A stretch of 64,000 nt of DNA from Nocardia abscessus (GTDB lineage Bacteria; Actinomycetota; Actinomycetes; Mycobacteriales; Mycobacteriaceae): NCBI RefSeq assembly GCF_015477775.1, contig NZ_JADLQO010000005.1, positions 124,001-188,000 on the forward strand, written 5' to 3'. The notes beneath the pieces were generated by a model that was not told the DNA's origin, made no database searches, and saw only the letters and a program-made list of their open reading frames with translations. Below, piece by piece: positions 42,568 to 51,079 of the stretch; positions within the stretch are counted from its first letter, which is position 1; each line of letters begins with the position of its first letter. The position numbers and the translations under genes were made by a program.

Positions 42568-44103
42568 TCACTTCACCCGATTGCGCAGCACCGGCACCAG
42601 ACGGTCGAGCAATGTTTGCTGCGAGGACTCGCTCCAATTGCGCACCGCGGCCACGGCTGCGGGATCGTCCAGCGGAATCACCGTCGCGCGCGTACCCGCC
42701 ACCTGGTACGGCAGACCGAGCAACCCCCCACCACCAGCCTTTTCGTCGCTGCGCACGGCCAGTACGTAGCCGTCCGGCGCGACCTCGAGCCTGGTGGAGG
42801 CCGTCAGTTCCCTCGGCGACGCCTCGTCGCCCTGCCGCCCGTAGTTGAAGTTGTAGACGAACCCGAGGTCCTCCAGGAACTTGGTCTGTGGAGTGCCGCT
42901 CAGGAAGATCGAGACCTGTGTGCCGCGCGGCACGTCCACCATCGTGATCGTCTTGCCCCGGAACACCGGGTTGTCCGCCCGCGCCTGGTCCAGCGGCGAC
43001 AGCGCGGTCGTGCTGGTCGGTGTGGCGCCCGCGGCCCCGGGAGCGGAGCCGTCCCGATTCAGCGCCCAGATGCCGATTCCCGCCGCGAGGGCGACCGTCA
43101 CGATGCCTGCGGCGGCCGCGAGCAGCCAGTTCCTCCGCGCGGGTGGCGTGCTGGTGCTGCCCTGCCCGGAGACGGCGACGCGCGGATCGGTCCGCGGTCG
43201 CGAATCGAAAACCTGGATCGGATAGGTCGGGGAAGTATTCGTGGCCACCGGGTTGTAGCCGGGGGTGAGAGCGCTCGCGGCCGCGTCGGTGAATTCCCGG
43301 CAGCTGTGGAAGCGTTCGGCCGGGTTCTTCGCCATGGCTCGCGCGAAGACGTGGTCGATGGCGGGCGGCAGGCCGGGGCTGACCGCGGTGACCAGCGGCG
43401 GGGGCTCGTGCAGATGCCCCATCATCACCAGCGCGGGTTGTGTTCCGGGGTAGGGATTGCGGCCGGTGAGCAGTTTGAAGAACGAGCACGCGAGGCTGTA
43501 GACATCGGCGCGGTGGTCGAGCGGGCTCCCGGTGAGCTGCTCGGGCGGGGCATAGGCGATGGTGGCGACGAAGCTGCCGGTCTGCGTGAGTTCGGTGGTG
43601 TCGTCATTGGCCTTGGCGACGCCGAAATCCGTGAGCAGGACGCGTTCTTCTTCACCGTCGGCGGGGGTGGAGAGCAGGAAATTCGCCGGTTTGACGTCGC
43701 GGTGCAGCAGACCCTTGCGGTGTGCGTAATCGAGGCCCTTACCCACCTCGGTCGTGATACGCAGGGCGCGCAGCGGATTCATCGCGTGCGGATCCCGGGC
43801 CAGTTCGGCGGCGGCATCGGTGCCGTCCACGTATTGCATGGCGATCCACAGCTGGCCGTGTTCCTCACCGCGGTTGTAGACCGAGACGATGTTCGGATGA
43901 TCGAGCCCGGCGGCGAGATTGGCTTCGCGCTCGAATCGGGTACGAAACTCGTAGTCGCGGCTGAGTTCCCCACCGAGCACCTTCAGCGCGTCGGTCCTGG
44001 GCAGGCTGGGATGTTTGGCCAGATACACCGTGCCCATGCCGCCCGCGCCGAGCACCCGCAGGATGCGGTACCCGCCGACGATGGTCCCGGGGCTCATCGC
44101 CAT
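42568..44103 (-). CDS. Membrane-bound Ser/Thr protein kinase (Pkn family)
   Basis: 511 residues. The kinase domain covers about residues 12-280: P-loop GAGGMGTVY (19-27), Lys41 (ALKVL), catalytic HRDVKPANFL with Asp136, DFG at 159-161, and APPEQL. A juxtamembrane linker, one membrane helix (about 323-347, NWLLAAAAGIVTVALAAGIG) and a 160-residue extracellular domain follow. The extracellular part has no PASTA repeats, so the ligand differs from PknB; it has IPLDDPAAVAAVRNWSESSQ near its end. AGGAG lies 10 nt before the ATG. Two FHA proteins in this window (48069, 51080) are possible substrates. Confidence 0.93.
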   Translation of the reverse strand: MAMSPGTIVGGYRILRVLGAGGMGTVYLAKHPSLPRTDALKVLGGELSRDYEFRTRFEREANLAAGLDHPNIVSVYNRGEEHGQLWIAMQYVDGTDAAAELARDPHAMNPLRALRITTEVGKGLDYAHRKGLLHRDVKPANFLLSTPADGEEERVLLTDFGVAKANDDTTELTQTGSFVATIAYAPPEQLTGSPLDHRADVYSLACSFFKLLTGRNPYPGTQPALVMMGHLHEPPPLVTAVSPGLPPAIDHVFARAMAKNPAERFHSCREFTDAAASALTPGYNPVATNTSPTYPIQVFDSRPRTDPRVAVSGQGSTSTPPARRNWLLAAAAGIVTVALAAGIGIWALNRDGSAPGAAGATPTSTTALSPLDQARADNPVFRGKTITMVDVPRGTQVSIFLSGTPQTKFLEDLGFVYNFNYGRQGDEASPRELTASTRLEVAPDGYVLAVRSDEKAGGGGLLGLPYQVAGTRATVIPLDDPAAVAAVRNWSESSQQTLLDRLVPVLRNRVK

Positions 44104-44185
44104 GTTTCACGATCTCCTGACTGGACGCGGGCCGCTGCGTTCGCCACGCAGCATATCGGAACCGGGTCGTGACGAAAGTGCGGCA

Positions 44186-45415
44186 TTATCGGCTGTTCGC
44201 GAAAATGGAATACTGTGCTGCAGCGCGCTGCTGAGCGTCCAGCAGTTGATTCGCGGCGACGAATCCGACGTATTCTTTGTACGCGACGACACAGGTGAAT
44301 CGCCGGTCGTCGAAAAGCCCGGACCGGTTCTCCACACATGCCGAATCCGGCAGATGCTGCGGCGGTTCCACCGCTGCGGCGACCACCGTCGGGGTGATGC
44401 GTTCCGCGGCGACCCGGCGCGCCGCCTCCGGGCTCGCGGTGCGGATGACCAGCGTTCCGCCGGAGACCGCGAATTTCTCGGCGCCCATCGCGGTGAAACG
44501 TTGTTTCGCGTAATCGCGGTCTTCGGCATATTGGATGATTCCGCGAAGACCCAAAAGGGCGTGCGAGTCGTCGTAGCTTGGGGATTGGACCTTGGCCGGG
44601 TTCAGGGTACGGCTCAGCAGATGGTCGGGGTCCCAGGGCAGCCGCAGCATCTCTTCTTCGGTGAGCGCAGGCAACTGGTCCAGCATCGGCAGTTGGACGT
44701 CGTACGCCTTCTCCGCCAACGCGATCAGGGCGTTGCGGTCGGGTGCGTTCGTCGAGACGAGGAACGCCACCACATAGGGACCGTGCGCGAGCACGGCGCG
44801 CAGGAACGGCGAGCCGGGACGCCAGTGCGCTCGTGCTTGCGGCTGCCGCGGCAGCGTGACCGGTTCGTTCTGCTCGCGGTAGGCGCCGAGATCGGCGTCG
44901 TGGAACTCGGTCGCGGCCTGGCGGGCACGCTCCGGGTCGGGGAATTGCATGACGGTCGTGGCGACCGTCGTGGAATTGGGCCGGGGCTTGGTCGGCCACC
45001 CTGAGGCGAACAGGCTGATGTTCTGGTCGGAGCCGTTGGTGTGGAACCCGTACATCATCCGGTTCCGCTCCGCGATCGGCCTCATGTCCTCCGGCCGTCC
45101 GAGTTCGCCGGGCAGCGCCCCTTTGCTGACGCTCGAGGGCGTCCAGCTGTACTTCATCCGGGGATCGATGTCATAGGCGGACGCGACGTGATCGGCCAGC
45201 CGCATCGCCGCGACCTTGCCCATGTCGATGAACAGCGGTTGGTAGTCGTCGTCGTGCGCGTTCGGCGGCTCGGTGGGGTAGTTGCCGACGTCGAGACGGC
45301 GGACGTCGATCTCGCCGGGATTCGCGGTGCCCGGCACGGTGGAACCACAACCGGTGAGGATCGCGGCGGCCAGTGTGCACGCGAGGGCCGCGGTGGCGGT
45401 GCGGAATATGGTCAT
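44186..45415 (-). CDS. DUF7373-type lipoprotein, paralogue 1
   Basis: 409 residues with a lipobox (LAAAILTGCGS, Cys at about 23). The mature protein begins PGTANPGEIDVRRLDVGNYP, a pattern shared with the next two genes, and ends with two Cys that may pair (SACVENRSG, FTCVVAYKEY) and a common end, ANQLLDAQQRAAAQYSIFAN. The ATG overlaps the stop of the upstream paralogue by 4 nt, so they are coupled. The domain assignment is from memory of actinobacterial lipoproteins; the function is unknown. Probably on the outer face of the cell membrane. Confidence 0.75.
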   Translation of the reverse strand: MTIFRTATAALACTLAAAILTGCGSTVPGTANPGEIDVRRLDVGNYPTEPPNAHDDDYQPLFIDMGKVAAMRLADHVASAYDIDPRMKYSWTPSSVSKGALPGELGRPEDMRPIAERNRMMYGFHTNGSDQNISLFASGWPTKPRPNSTTVATTVMQFPDPERARQAATEFHDADLGAYREQNEPVTLPRQPQARAHWRPGSPFLRAVLAHGPYVVAFLVSTNAPDRNALIALAEKAYDVQLPMLDQLPALTEEEMLRLPWDPDHLLSRTLNPAKVQSPSYDDSHALLGLRGIIQYAEDRDYAKQRFTAMGAEKFAVSGGTLVIRTASPEAARRVAAERITPTVVAAAVEPPQHLPDSACVENRSGLFDDRRFTCVVAYKEYVGFVAANQLLDAQQRAAAQYSIFANSR

Positions 45416-46611
45416 GCGGCATTCACCAACAGGGCATATTGAGCGGAGATGCGTTGCTGCGCATCGAGTAATTGATGCGACCACGCGAATGCGGTGTAGC
45501 GGTCGTAGCTCACGGAGCAGTAGAACCGGACGACGACCGTCTTGTTGCCGATGTACTCCTTGCAGCGCGCCACGGGCAGGCCTTTGGGCGACTGGGCCGC
45601 GCGGAACTTCTTCGACAATCCGCCGCGCTCTTCCCGCAACTGTAGGGCGGCTGCCGTGTCGCGTGCGCGGAACAGATCGGTCCCGTCGGTGGCGTACCGG
45701 TCCACTCCCGCCGCTTCGATGATCCTGCGGTCTTCGGCCGAATCGGTGGTGAAGTGCAGAGCGCCCTGGCCCGTGTACGCCCCCGGCGGGTCGATCCAGG
45801 AGTCTTCCCGTGGCCGTGGCAAGGCGCGGTTGAGCATGCCGTCCATATCGATCGGCAAGGTCATCAGCTGGTCGACGGGCGTCGGAGTGAAGCGGCCGAT
45901 CGCCGGGACGATGGTGTCGAGACTCTTCTCGACCAGGGTGAGCAGCTGAGGTAGGTCGACCTTCTCCAGATAGACCTTCGCGTAGTCGTAGACCCAGGTG
46001 TAGATGACGAATTTCCCGGTGGCGAACCACGACCCGATCGACTGGTCCGTCGGCTGCCAGTGCGCGTGCGCGGCGGGATACTTCGGGATCTGCACGGGTG
46101 TGTTGCGGTTGTTGGCCTCGAAGTCGACGCGTTCCAGGGCCGCCGCCGCGGCGGCCGCCTTCTGCTCGTCCGGGAAGATCAGGATGGCGTTGACCAGGTC
46201 CGTCCCCCGGTTGTCCGGCGCGCTGCCCGCGCTGCTGAGGAACCCGGACACGAAATCCGGTGCCGCCTCCGCGAACCGGGAGACGTCCATGATTCGCCCG
46301 AGCGAACCCTTCGGCTCGAGGAAGACCTTGGCGATGGACGGATTCGCGGAAACGAACGCGGGGTCGATGTCCGACGGCAGGGGTACGAAGTTCGCCAGCC
46401 GCTCCGCCTCGATCATGCGCGCCTGCTCCGGATTCTTCGCGGTCCCCAACGCGCGTGGCTGAGTCGCGTAGTTGCCCACGTCGAGCTGCGCCAAGTCGAC
46501 GGGCGGCGCGGACTGCTCGGGTCCGGCCTCCGAGTCGCCGCACGCACCACCCGCGACTACGACGACTCCGGCCAGCACCAGGGCACAGGCGGTTCGAATC
46601 GATCTCGACAT
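45412..46611 (-). CDS. DUF7373-type lipoprotein, paralogue 2
   Basis: 399 residues from ATG 46611 (a GTG at 46626 would add five). Signal peptide with lipobox VAGGACGDS. The mature N-terminus has VDLAQLDVGNYATQPRALGT and the C-terminus KEYIGNKTVVVRFYCSVSYD and HQLLDAQQRISAQYALLVNA, matching the C-terminal motif of the other two copies. GGGGAGGGAAG lies upstream. The central region (HWQPTDQSIGSWFATGKFVI) corresponds to HWRPGSPF and HWRPGVANVG in the paralogues. Function unknown. Confidence 0.75.
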   Translation of the reverse strand: MSRSIRTACALVLAGVVVVAGGACGDSEAGPEQSAPPVDLAQLDVGNYATQPRALGTAKNPEQARMIEAERLANFVPLPSDIDPAFVSANPSIAKVFLEPKGSLGRIMDVSRFAEAAPDFVSGFLSSAGSAPDNRGTDLVNAILIFPDEQKAAAAAAALERVDFEANNRNTPVQIPKYPAAHAHWQPTDQSIGSWFATGKFVIYTWVYDYAKVYLEKVDLPQLLTLVEKSLDTIVPAIGRFTPTPVDQLMTLPIDMDGMLNRALPRPREDSWIDPPGAYTGQGALHFTTDSAEDRRIIEAAGVDRYATDGTDLFRARDTAAALQLREERGGLSKKFRAAQSPKGLPVARCKEYIGNKTVVVRFYCSVSYDRYTAFAWSHQLLDAQQRISAQYALLVNAA

Positions 46612-46720
46612 GACGCCGTGCTGCACTTCCCTCCCCTAACTGCGGTAGTTGCGCCGGAATCCTACTTCGCCCACCCGCGATCGGGGACCGCGAGCGCGCG
46701 GGCGCCTACCGGTTCTGAAC

Positions 46721-47926
46721 TCAGAAACTGTTCGCCAACAGCGCATACTCCGCGGCGACCTTCTGTCGCACGTCGGGTTCCTTATCACTGGTGACGACTC
46801 CGACGTACCGTTTGTACGCGACGTAGCACCGGTACTTGTACTCCCGGTCCGGGTCACCCTTGCTGTTGAGTTGCAGGCACTTGGCTCCGGGGACGTCCTT
46901 GGGAGCGCTGATGGGGTCGTAGTGGGCGCCTTCGCTCTCCTGCAGGCCGGTGAGCAGCTTCTGGGCGGCGTCCGCGTCGCGGGTGCGGGCGACGTAACTG
47001 TCGTCGACGAGGCCGATCTGATCCACGCCCGCGTCCTCGATCAGGCGCAGGTGGACGGACTCGTCGTCGGCGCGGTGCACCGTGTGGTAGCCGCCGTAGA
47101 CGGCGAAGGCCGCCGGGTCGGGCGCGCGATCCTTGCGGTCGGCCACCGCCACGCGGGCGAGCAGGTCGTCCGGATCGACCTTCAGGGTGTCGAGCTTGTT
47201 CACCGGGGTCGCGGTGAACTTGTCCAGCTGCGCGACCTCGGCGGCGAGGGTCTTGTCCACCCACTTCACCAGGTCGTCGCCGTCTGCGATGGGCCTTTGG
47301 ATGAACAAGGAGATGACGAATTCCTTGTGCGCCATGAAGGTGCCGACATTGGCGACGCCCGGCCGCCAGTGGATGAATGCGTCGGGATGTTTCGTCGAGG
47401 TGAGTTTGCGGTTGTCCGGCGAGACGGCGATGTCGACGTCCTCGAGTTCGCGCGCGGCGAGCCTTGCACTGGCCTCGTCCGGAAAGCGGAACACGGCGTT
47501 CGTGACCGCGGTGGTGTCCGGCGCCGGGTTGGTCTGGCCCGCGGGATCGGGGCGGTCGGCGCCGCTGGCGGCGTACCCGACGACCAATTTGCGATTGTCG
47601 AAGACCGGCTTGGACACCTTGGCGACGAAGTCGAGCGCCTGCTCGGCGTCCACGACAACGGTGCTGCCGCGCCCGAATTTCAGCGCGGGATCGATACGCA
47701 CGGTCGGGACCACGGCGTCGGACATCCGCATGCCTTCCAGCAGCGCGCCTTTGCCGCTGGACTCCTGGCTGTACTCGTGCTTGTCGACGGGGTAGGTGCC
47801 GACTTCCAGCATGCGCACATCGATCTCACCCGCGGTCGGCGTACCCTGCACCCCGGCGCAACCGGCCAGCATCCCTGCCAGTGCCAGGCAAGACGCGGTG
47901 AGTGCGATGCGTTGCGTCCGAACCAT
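46721..47926 (-). CDS. DUF7373-type lipoprotein, paralogue 3
   Basis: 401 residues. Lipobox LAGCAGV (Cys at about 23). GTPTAGEIDVRMLEVGTYPV is the N-terminal family pattern; the C-terminus has CYVAYKRYVGVVTSDKEPDV and AEYALLANSF. It is first in the string of three. Upstream, GGAGGAACGAGGGG stands for a ribosome-binding site. It diverges from the FHA gene at 48069. The three paralogues share Tyr-rich, paired-Cys ends and an IHWRPG/AHWRPG segment. Confidence 0.75.
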   Translation of the reverse strand: MVRTQRIALTASCLALAGMLAGCAGVQGTPTAGEIDVRMLEVGTYPVDKHEYSQESSGKGALLEGMRMSDAVVPTVRIDPALKFGRGSTVVVDAEQALDFVAKVSKPVFDNRKLVVGYAASGADRPDPAGQTNPAPDTTAVTNAVFRFPDEASARLAARELEDVDIAVSPDNRKLTSTKHPDAFIHWRPGVANVGTFMAHKEFVISLFIQRPIADGDDLVKWVDKTLAAEVAQLDKFTATPVNKLDTLKVDPDDLLARVAVADRKDRAPDPAAFAVYGGYHTVHRADDESVHLRLIEDAGVDQIGLVDDSYVARTRDADAAQKLLTGLQESEGAHYDPISAPKDVPGAKCLQLNSKGDPDREYKYRCYVAYKRYVGVVTSDKEPDVRQKVAAEYALLANSF

Positions 47927-48068
47927 CTCAGGCCCCTCGTTCCTCCCGTTGCTGACCATGAAGTTACCCGACGGAGGGCGGGGAGGGGGACCGATGGTGT
48001 TCGTATTGCAATACCCTTGTCGGTGTGACGACGACCCCGCACCGCACCCCCGGCGGAGGCCGATACCG

Positions 48069-49421
48069 TTGATAGATCGGCAGGTCGAGGTCGTCGTGGG
48101 CAGCCACGCCGTGGCCAGGGTCGCGGGCGCGGTCGTCGTCGTCGCGCATCGCGGACCGGGCAGGCCCACCCGGGACTCGCCCGCCGCCGTCGCCCTCGAA
48201 TCACTGTCCGAACTGGTGCGCGACGCGACCGAGCGGGAGCCGGACGGACCCGGCGCCCTGGTGGCGCGGCAGGCGACGCGCTGGCTCATGAAACACGCCG
48301 AGCGGATCAGCCCGGGCGAACCGATCGACTTCGGCATCCTCTCCACCGCGGAGCACGGTGGCGTGGCGATCTTCCTGCACGGAGCGGTCACCGCCGTGCT
48401 GGCCGGTGACCGCGTGTTCGAGCGATACCGCGGCAGCGACGCCGCGTTCACGGTGGATCGGGTCGCGGCGGTGCCCGCGCGGGCGGCGGCCTTGTTCGTC
48501 GACGACGGGAAGGGCCGGATCCCGGATCTGCCCCCGGAGCGCGGCATCGGCCGGCTGGTGGAGGGCATCGCACAGGCGGGTGGTGCGATCGTCTGGTCGG
48601 AGGGTTCCGGCGCCGACGCGTGGAGCGACGGCCGGGCGTCCCGTCCCGCGGGCGCGCATCGCCGCCCGGAGACGGCGCCGCTGCCGACGGCGCGCATCGA
48701 ATCCGAGCAGCGCGCCGAATCCGAGCGGTCCGAGCCGCAGCCCGCGCCGCAACCGCGGCAGGTGGCCGGACAACCGCGGTACCCCACCGCGCCGTCCACC
48801 GCGATGCTCGACGCGGAGGCCGAGCAGACGCCGATCGACCCGCACCACGCGCCCACCCAGGTGGGCGGCACCAATCCCGCGCCGCGGCCCGACCCGGCAC
48901 TGCAGCGTCGGCTGGAGGCGACCGCGAAGGCCACCGCGCTCACCGTCAAGGTGATGGGATTCAAGTGCGCGCGAGCGCATCCCAGCGATCCGCGGTCGGC
49001 GTTCTGCACCGTCTGCGGCATGCCGGTGGACCAGACCCAGGCGCTGATCGAAGTGGTCCGCCCGCCGCTGGGCATGCTGATCCTCGACGACGGCATGACC
49101 TACATGCTCGCCGCGGACGCGGTGATCGGCCGCGATCCGGAGCGTTCCCCCGCCGCGGAGAGCGGACTGGTCCCGCTGCGCGTCGACGACACCTCCGGTG
49201 GCATGTCCCGGGCGCACGCCGAGATACGCCTGGTGAATTGGGACGTGATGGTGGTGGACAGCGGTTCGACCAATGGCACCCGGACCCGGCTGCCGGGCTA
49301 CCGCGACTGGGTGCGCCTGGCGCCGCACCAGTCCATGGTGCTCGTCCCGGGTACCGAGATCATGCTCGGCAACCGCGTGCTCCGCTTCGAACTGGCCGCG
49401 CCGCCGCCGTTCGGCCGCTGA
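48069..49421 (+). CDS. FHA-domain protein with a zinc-ribbon-like motif
   Basis: 450 residues from TTG 48069; the exact start is not certain. Residues 1-180 form an uncharacterised alpha-beta domain (VEVVVGSHAVARVAGAVVVV, FGILSTAEHGGVAIFLHGAV). Residues 190-290 are Pro/Gln-rich. CARAHPSDPRSAFCTVCG near residue 300 resembles a zinc-ribbon knuckle. The C-terminal 120 residues are an FHA domain (AVIGRDPE, SRAHAEI, DSGSTNGTRT), which binds phosphothreonine. It may read out the Ser/Thr kinase at 42568-44103. No membrane segments are evident. Confidence 0.8.
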   Translation: MIDRQVEVVVGSHAVARVAGAVVVVAHRGPGRPTRDSPAAVALESLSELVRDATEREPDGPGALVARQATRWLMKHAERISPGEPIDFGILSTAEHGGVAIFLHGAVTAVLAGDRVFERYRGSDAAFTVDRVAAVPARAAALFVDDGKGRIPDLPPERGIGRLVEGIAQAGGAIVWSEGSGADAWSDGRASRPAGAHRRPETAPLPTARIESEQRAESERSEPQPAPQPRQVAGQPRYPTAPSTAMLDAEAEQTPIDPHHAPTQVGGTNPAPRPDPALQRRLEATAKATALTVKVMGFKCARAHPSDPRSAFCTVCGMPVDQTQALIEVVRPPLGMLILDDGMTYMLAADAVIGRDPERSPAAESGLVPLRVDDTSGGMSRAHAEIRLVNWDVMVVDSGSTNGTRTRLPGYRDWVRLAPHQSMVLVPGTEIMLGNRVLRFELAAPPPFGR

Positions 49422-49525
49422 CGCTCGCCGACGACCTGTCCGGCGCCCGCATGAACCATGTGGGCGGCTACCGACAGGTAGAGCCCAGCCGTTCGGGTTG
49501 CGGTGCCTTGTCTACGAATAGCGGT

Positions 49526-50971
49526 CTACGAATAGCGCGCCATGCAGGTGCTTTCGCCGTTGAGGACTCCCGCGCGGAAGGCATCGACACGGGAGAAGCC
49601 ACTGGGGACGGTCTTGCCCTTCGCGTCGCTCGCGGCCAGGCCGTCGGTGAGCAGGCCGGAAACCGCTTCGTCGAGATCGCCCGCGGCGAGTTTGATATCG
49701 CCCTGGTCGACCGGCCGCCCCGATTCGGCCAGCTTGCCGGTGACCACTCCGGACAGACAGGCCGCGCGCAGTGCGGTTTTGGCGCCGACCAGACTCTGGC
49801 CGCGGCTCTGCTGGACGGCCAGCGTGTATCGCGAGATGAACACGACGTAGCCGTTGTAGTCGCCGGTCACCTTGAGCGGCAGCGGGTCGTCCTCGTCGAC
49901 GCTGGAAGTGCCCCGCTCGGCCAGGCCCGGTATATCCGTCGCGATCGTGTTCTCGGCCGGGCAGTACGAGACCGGTGCGGTGACAACGCCGTTGCGGCAT
50001 TCGATCGTCGCCCGGGAATAGTTGTAGGTCGGCTCGTCCTCGACCGGCAGGATCGCTTTGAGCGCTTTGGTGAGCTCGATCAGGTGTTCTTTCGTGATCG
50101 GATGCTCGCCGTGCCCCGCGTCGTCGCTGAACGTCTGCGGCAGGTCGGCGCGGCGCTGATTGATCTCGTCGATGTCGATGCCCTTGCAGGCGCGCGGACC
50201 GTCGGTGAAACCGATCTGCACGGCCGTGACCCGTTCGAAGGCCGAGCCGTGCACGCTCTCCGGGTCGTCGGGGTCGGAGTCGCGGATGGCGACGGTGGCG
50301 GCGAGCACCGAGTTGAGGCCGTCGGAGGTGTTGATCGTGAAGTGCGCGGCCTTGCCTTCGGCCACGTGCCGCATGAACGCGCCCGCGAAGCAGTCCGCCT
50401 GCTGCTCTTTGACGATCACCGGGTCCTTCGGCCCGACGAGCTTGGCCATGGTCTGCACGGCGTGCCCGTACTCGTGCGCGAGCACCATCACCACGGCCAT
50501 CTTCCCGAAGGTCTCCTCCATGGTGGGAAGAAGGACCGACCGGTCCCAGCCGATGGAATTGTCCAGACGGCAGTAGGCGGCGTTCACCAACCGGTAGGTG
50601 GTCTCCTTGCAGAACTCGACCGCGTCGCCGCGGGCGGACTTCGCGCTCCAGGACAGCAGCTTCTCGACGGGCTTGAACTCGCCCTGGAACTCCTTGCCGA
50701 AGGCGTCGCGCCAGTAGGTCTGGATGTCGTCGACGGCGTTGAGCGCCAGTGTGTCCACGGGGCCGCTGTCGCCGTTGGACGCGGTCAGCGTGCTGTCGGG
50801 CACGCCGGTGCGCGGGCCGCTCGGGCCGCTCGTGGTGGGCAGTCCGGCGACCTTGAACGGATCGTCGTAGATGGAGACCGCCCTGCCGTCGACCGAGCGG
50901 GTGCACCCGCAGGCCAGCACCAGAATTCCCAGCAGAGCGGCGACAAGCGCGGTCGCGTCGACTCTCGGCAA
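49526..50971 (-). CDS. Zinc metallopeptidase lipoprotein (HEYGH type)
   Basis: 481 residues from TTG 50969-50971, preceded by GAGGGGGAGCC; a GTG at 51004 would add eleven residues but lacks a site. Signal peptide PRVDATALVAALLGILVLAC with a lipobox-like VLAC. The active site is LAHEYGHAVQTM (His166, Glu167, His170), and the third ligand is probably in QQADCFAGAF. This motif pair matches the neutral zinc metallopeptidase family (YpfJ-like). Six or more Cys in the second half may form disulfides. It is convergent with the FHA gene and divergent from the FHA-ABC transporter gene. Probable substrates are cell-envelope proteins. Confidence 0.85.
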   Translation of the reverse strand: MPRVDATALVAALLGILVLACGCTRSVDGRAVSIYDDPFKVAGLPTTSGPSGPRTGVPDSTLTASNGDSGPVDTLALNAVDDIQTYWRDAFGKEFQGEFKPVEKLLSWSAKSARGDAVEFCKETTYRLVNAAYCRLDNSIGWDRSVLLPTMEETFGKMAVVMVLAHEYGHAVQTMAKLVGPKDPVIVKEQQADCFAGAFMRHVAEGKAAHFTINTSDGLNSVLAATVAIRDSDPDDPESVHGSAFERVTAVQIGFTDGPRACKGIDIDEINQRRADLPQTFSDDAGHGEHPITKEHLIELTKALKAILPVEDEPTYNYSRATIECRNGVVTAPVSYCPAENTIATDIPGLAERGTSSVDEDDPLPLKVTGDYNGYVVFISRYTLAVQQSRGQSLVGAKTALRAACLSGVVTGKLAESGRPVDQGDIKLAAGDLDEAVSGLLTDGLAASDAKGKTVPSGFSRVDAFRAGVLNGESTCMARYS

Positions 50972-51079
50972 GGCTCCCCCTCGGTCGGCCGGCACAGCGT
51001 TCACATCGGTCGCCGGATCGGGGCAATTGGCGCATCGGGGGCACCGCCGATGTCCGGGCGATGGAATAGTATCCGCTGC

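Noticed and set aside
48620..51079. Upstream extension of the FHA-ABC transporter frame
   Set aside because: The extension overlaps the FHA gene and the metallopeptidase gene and has random composition. The FHA1 domain begins right after the ATG at 51080.
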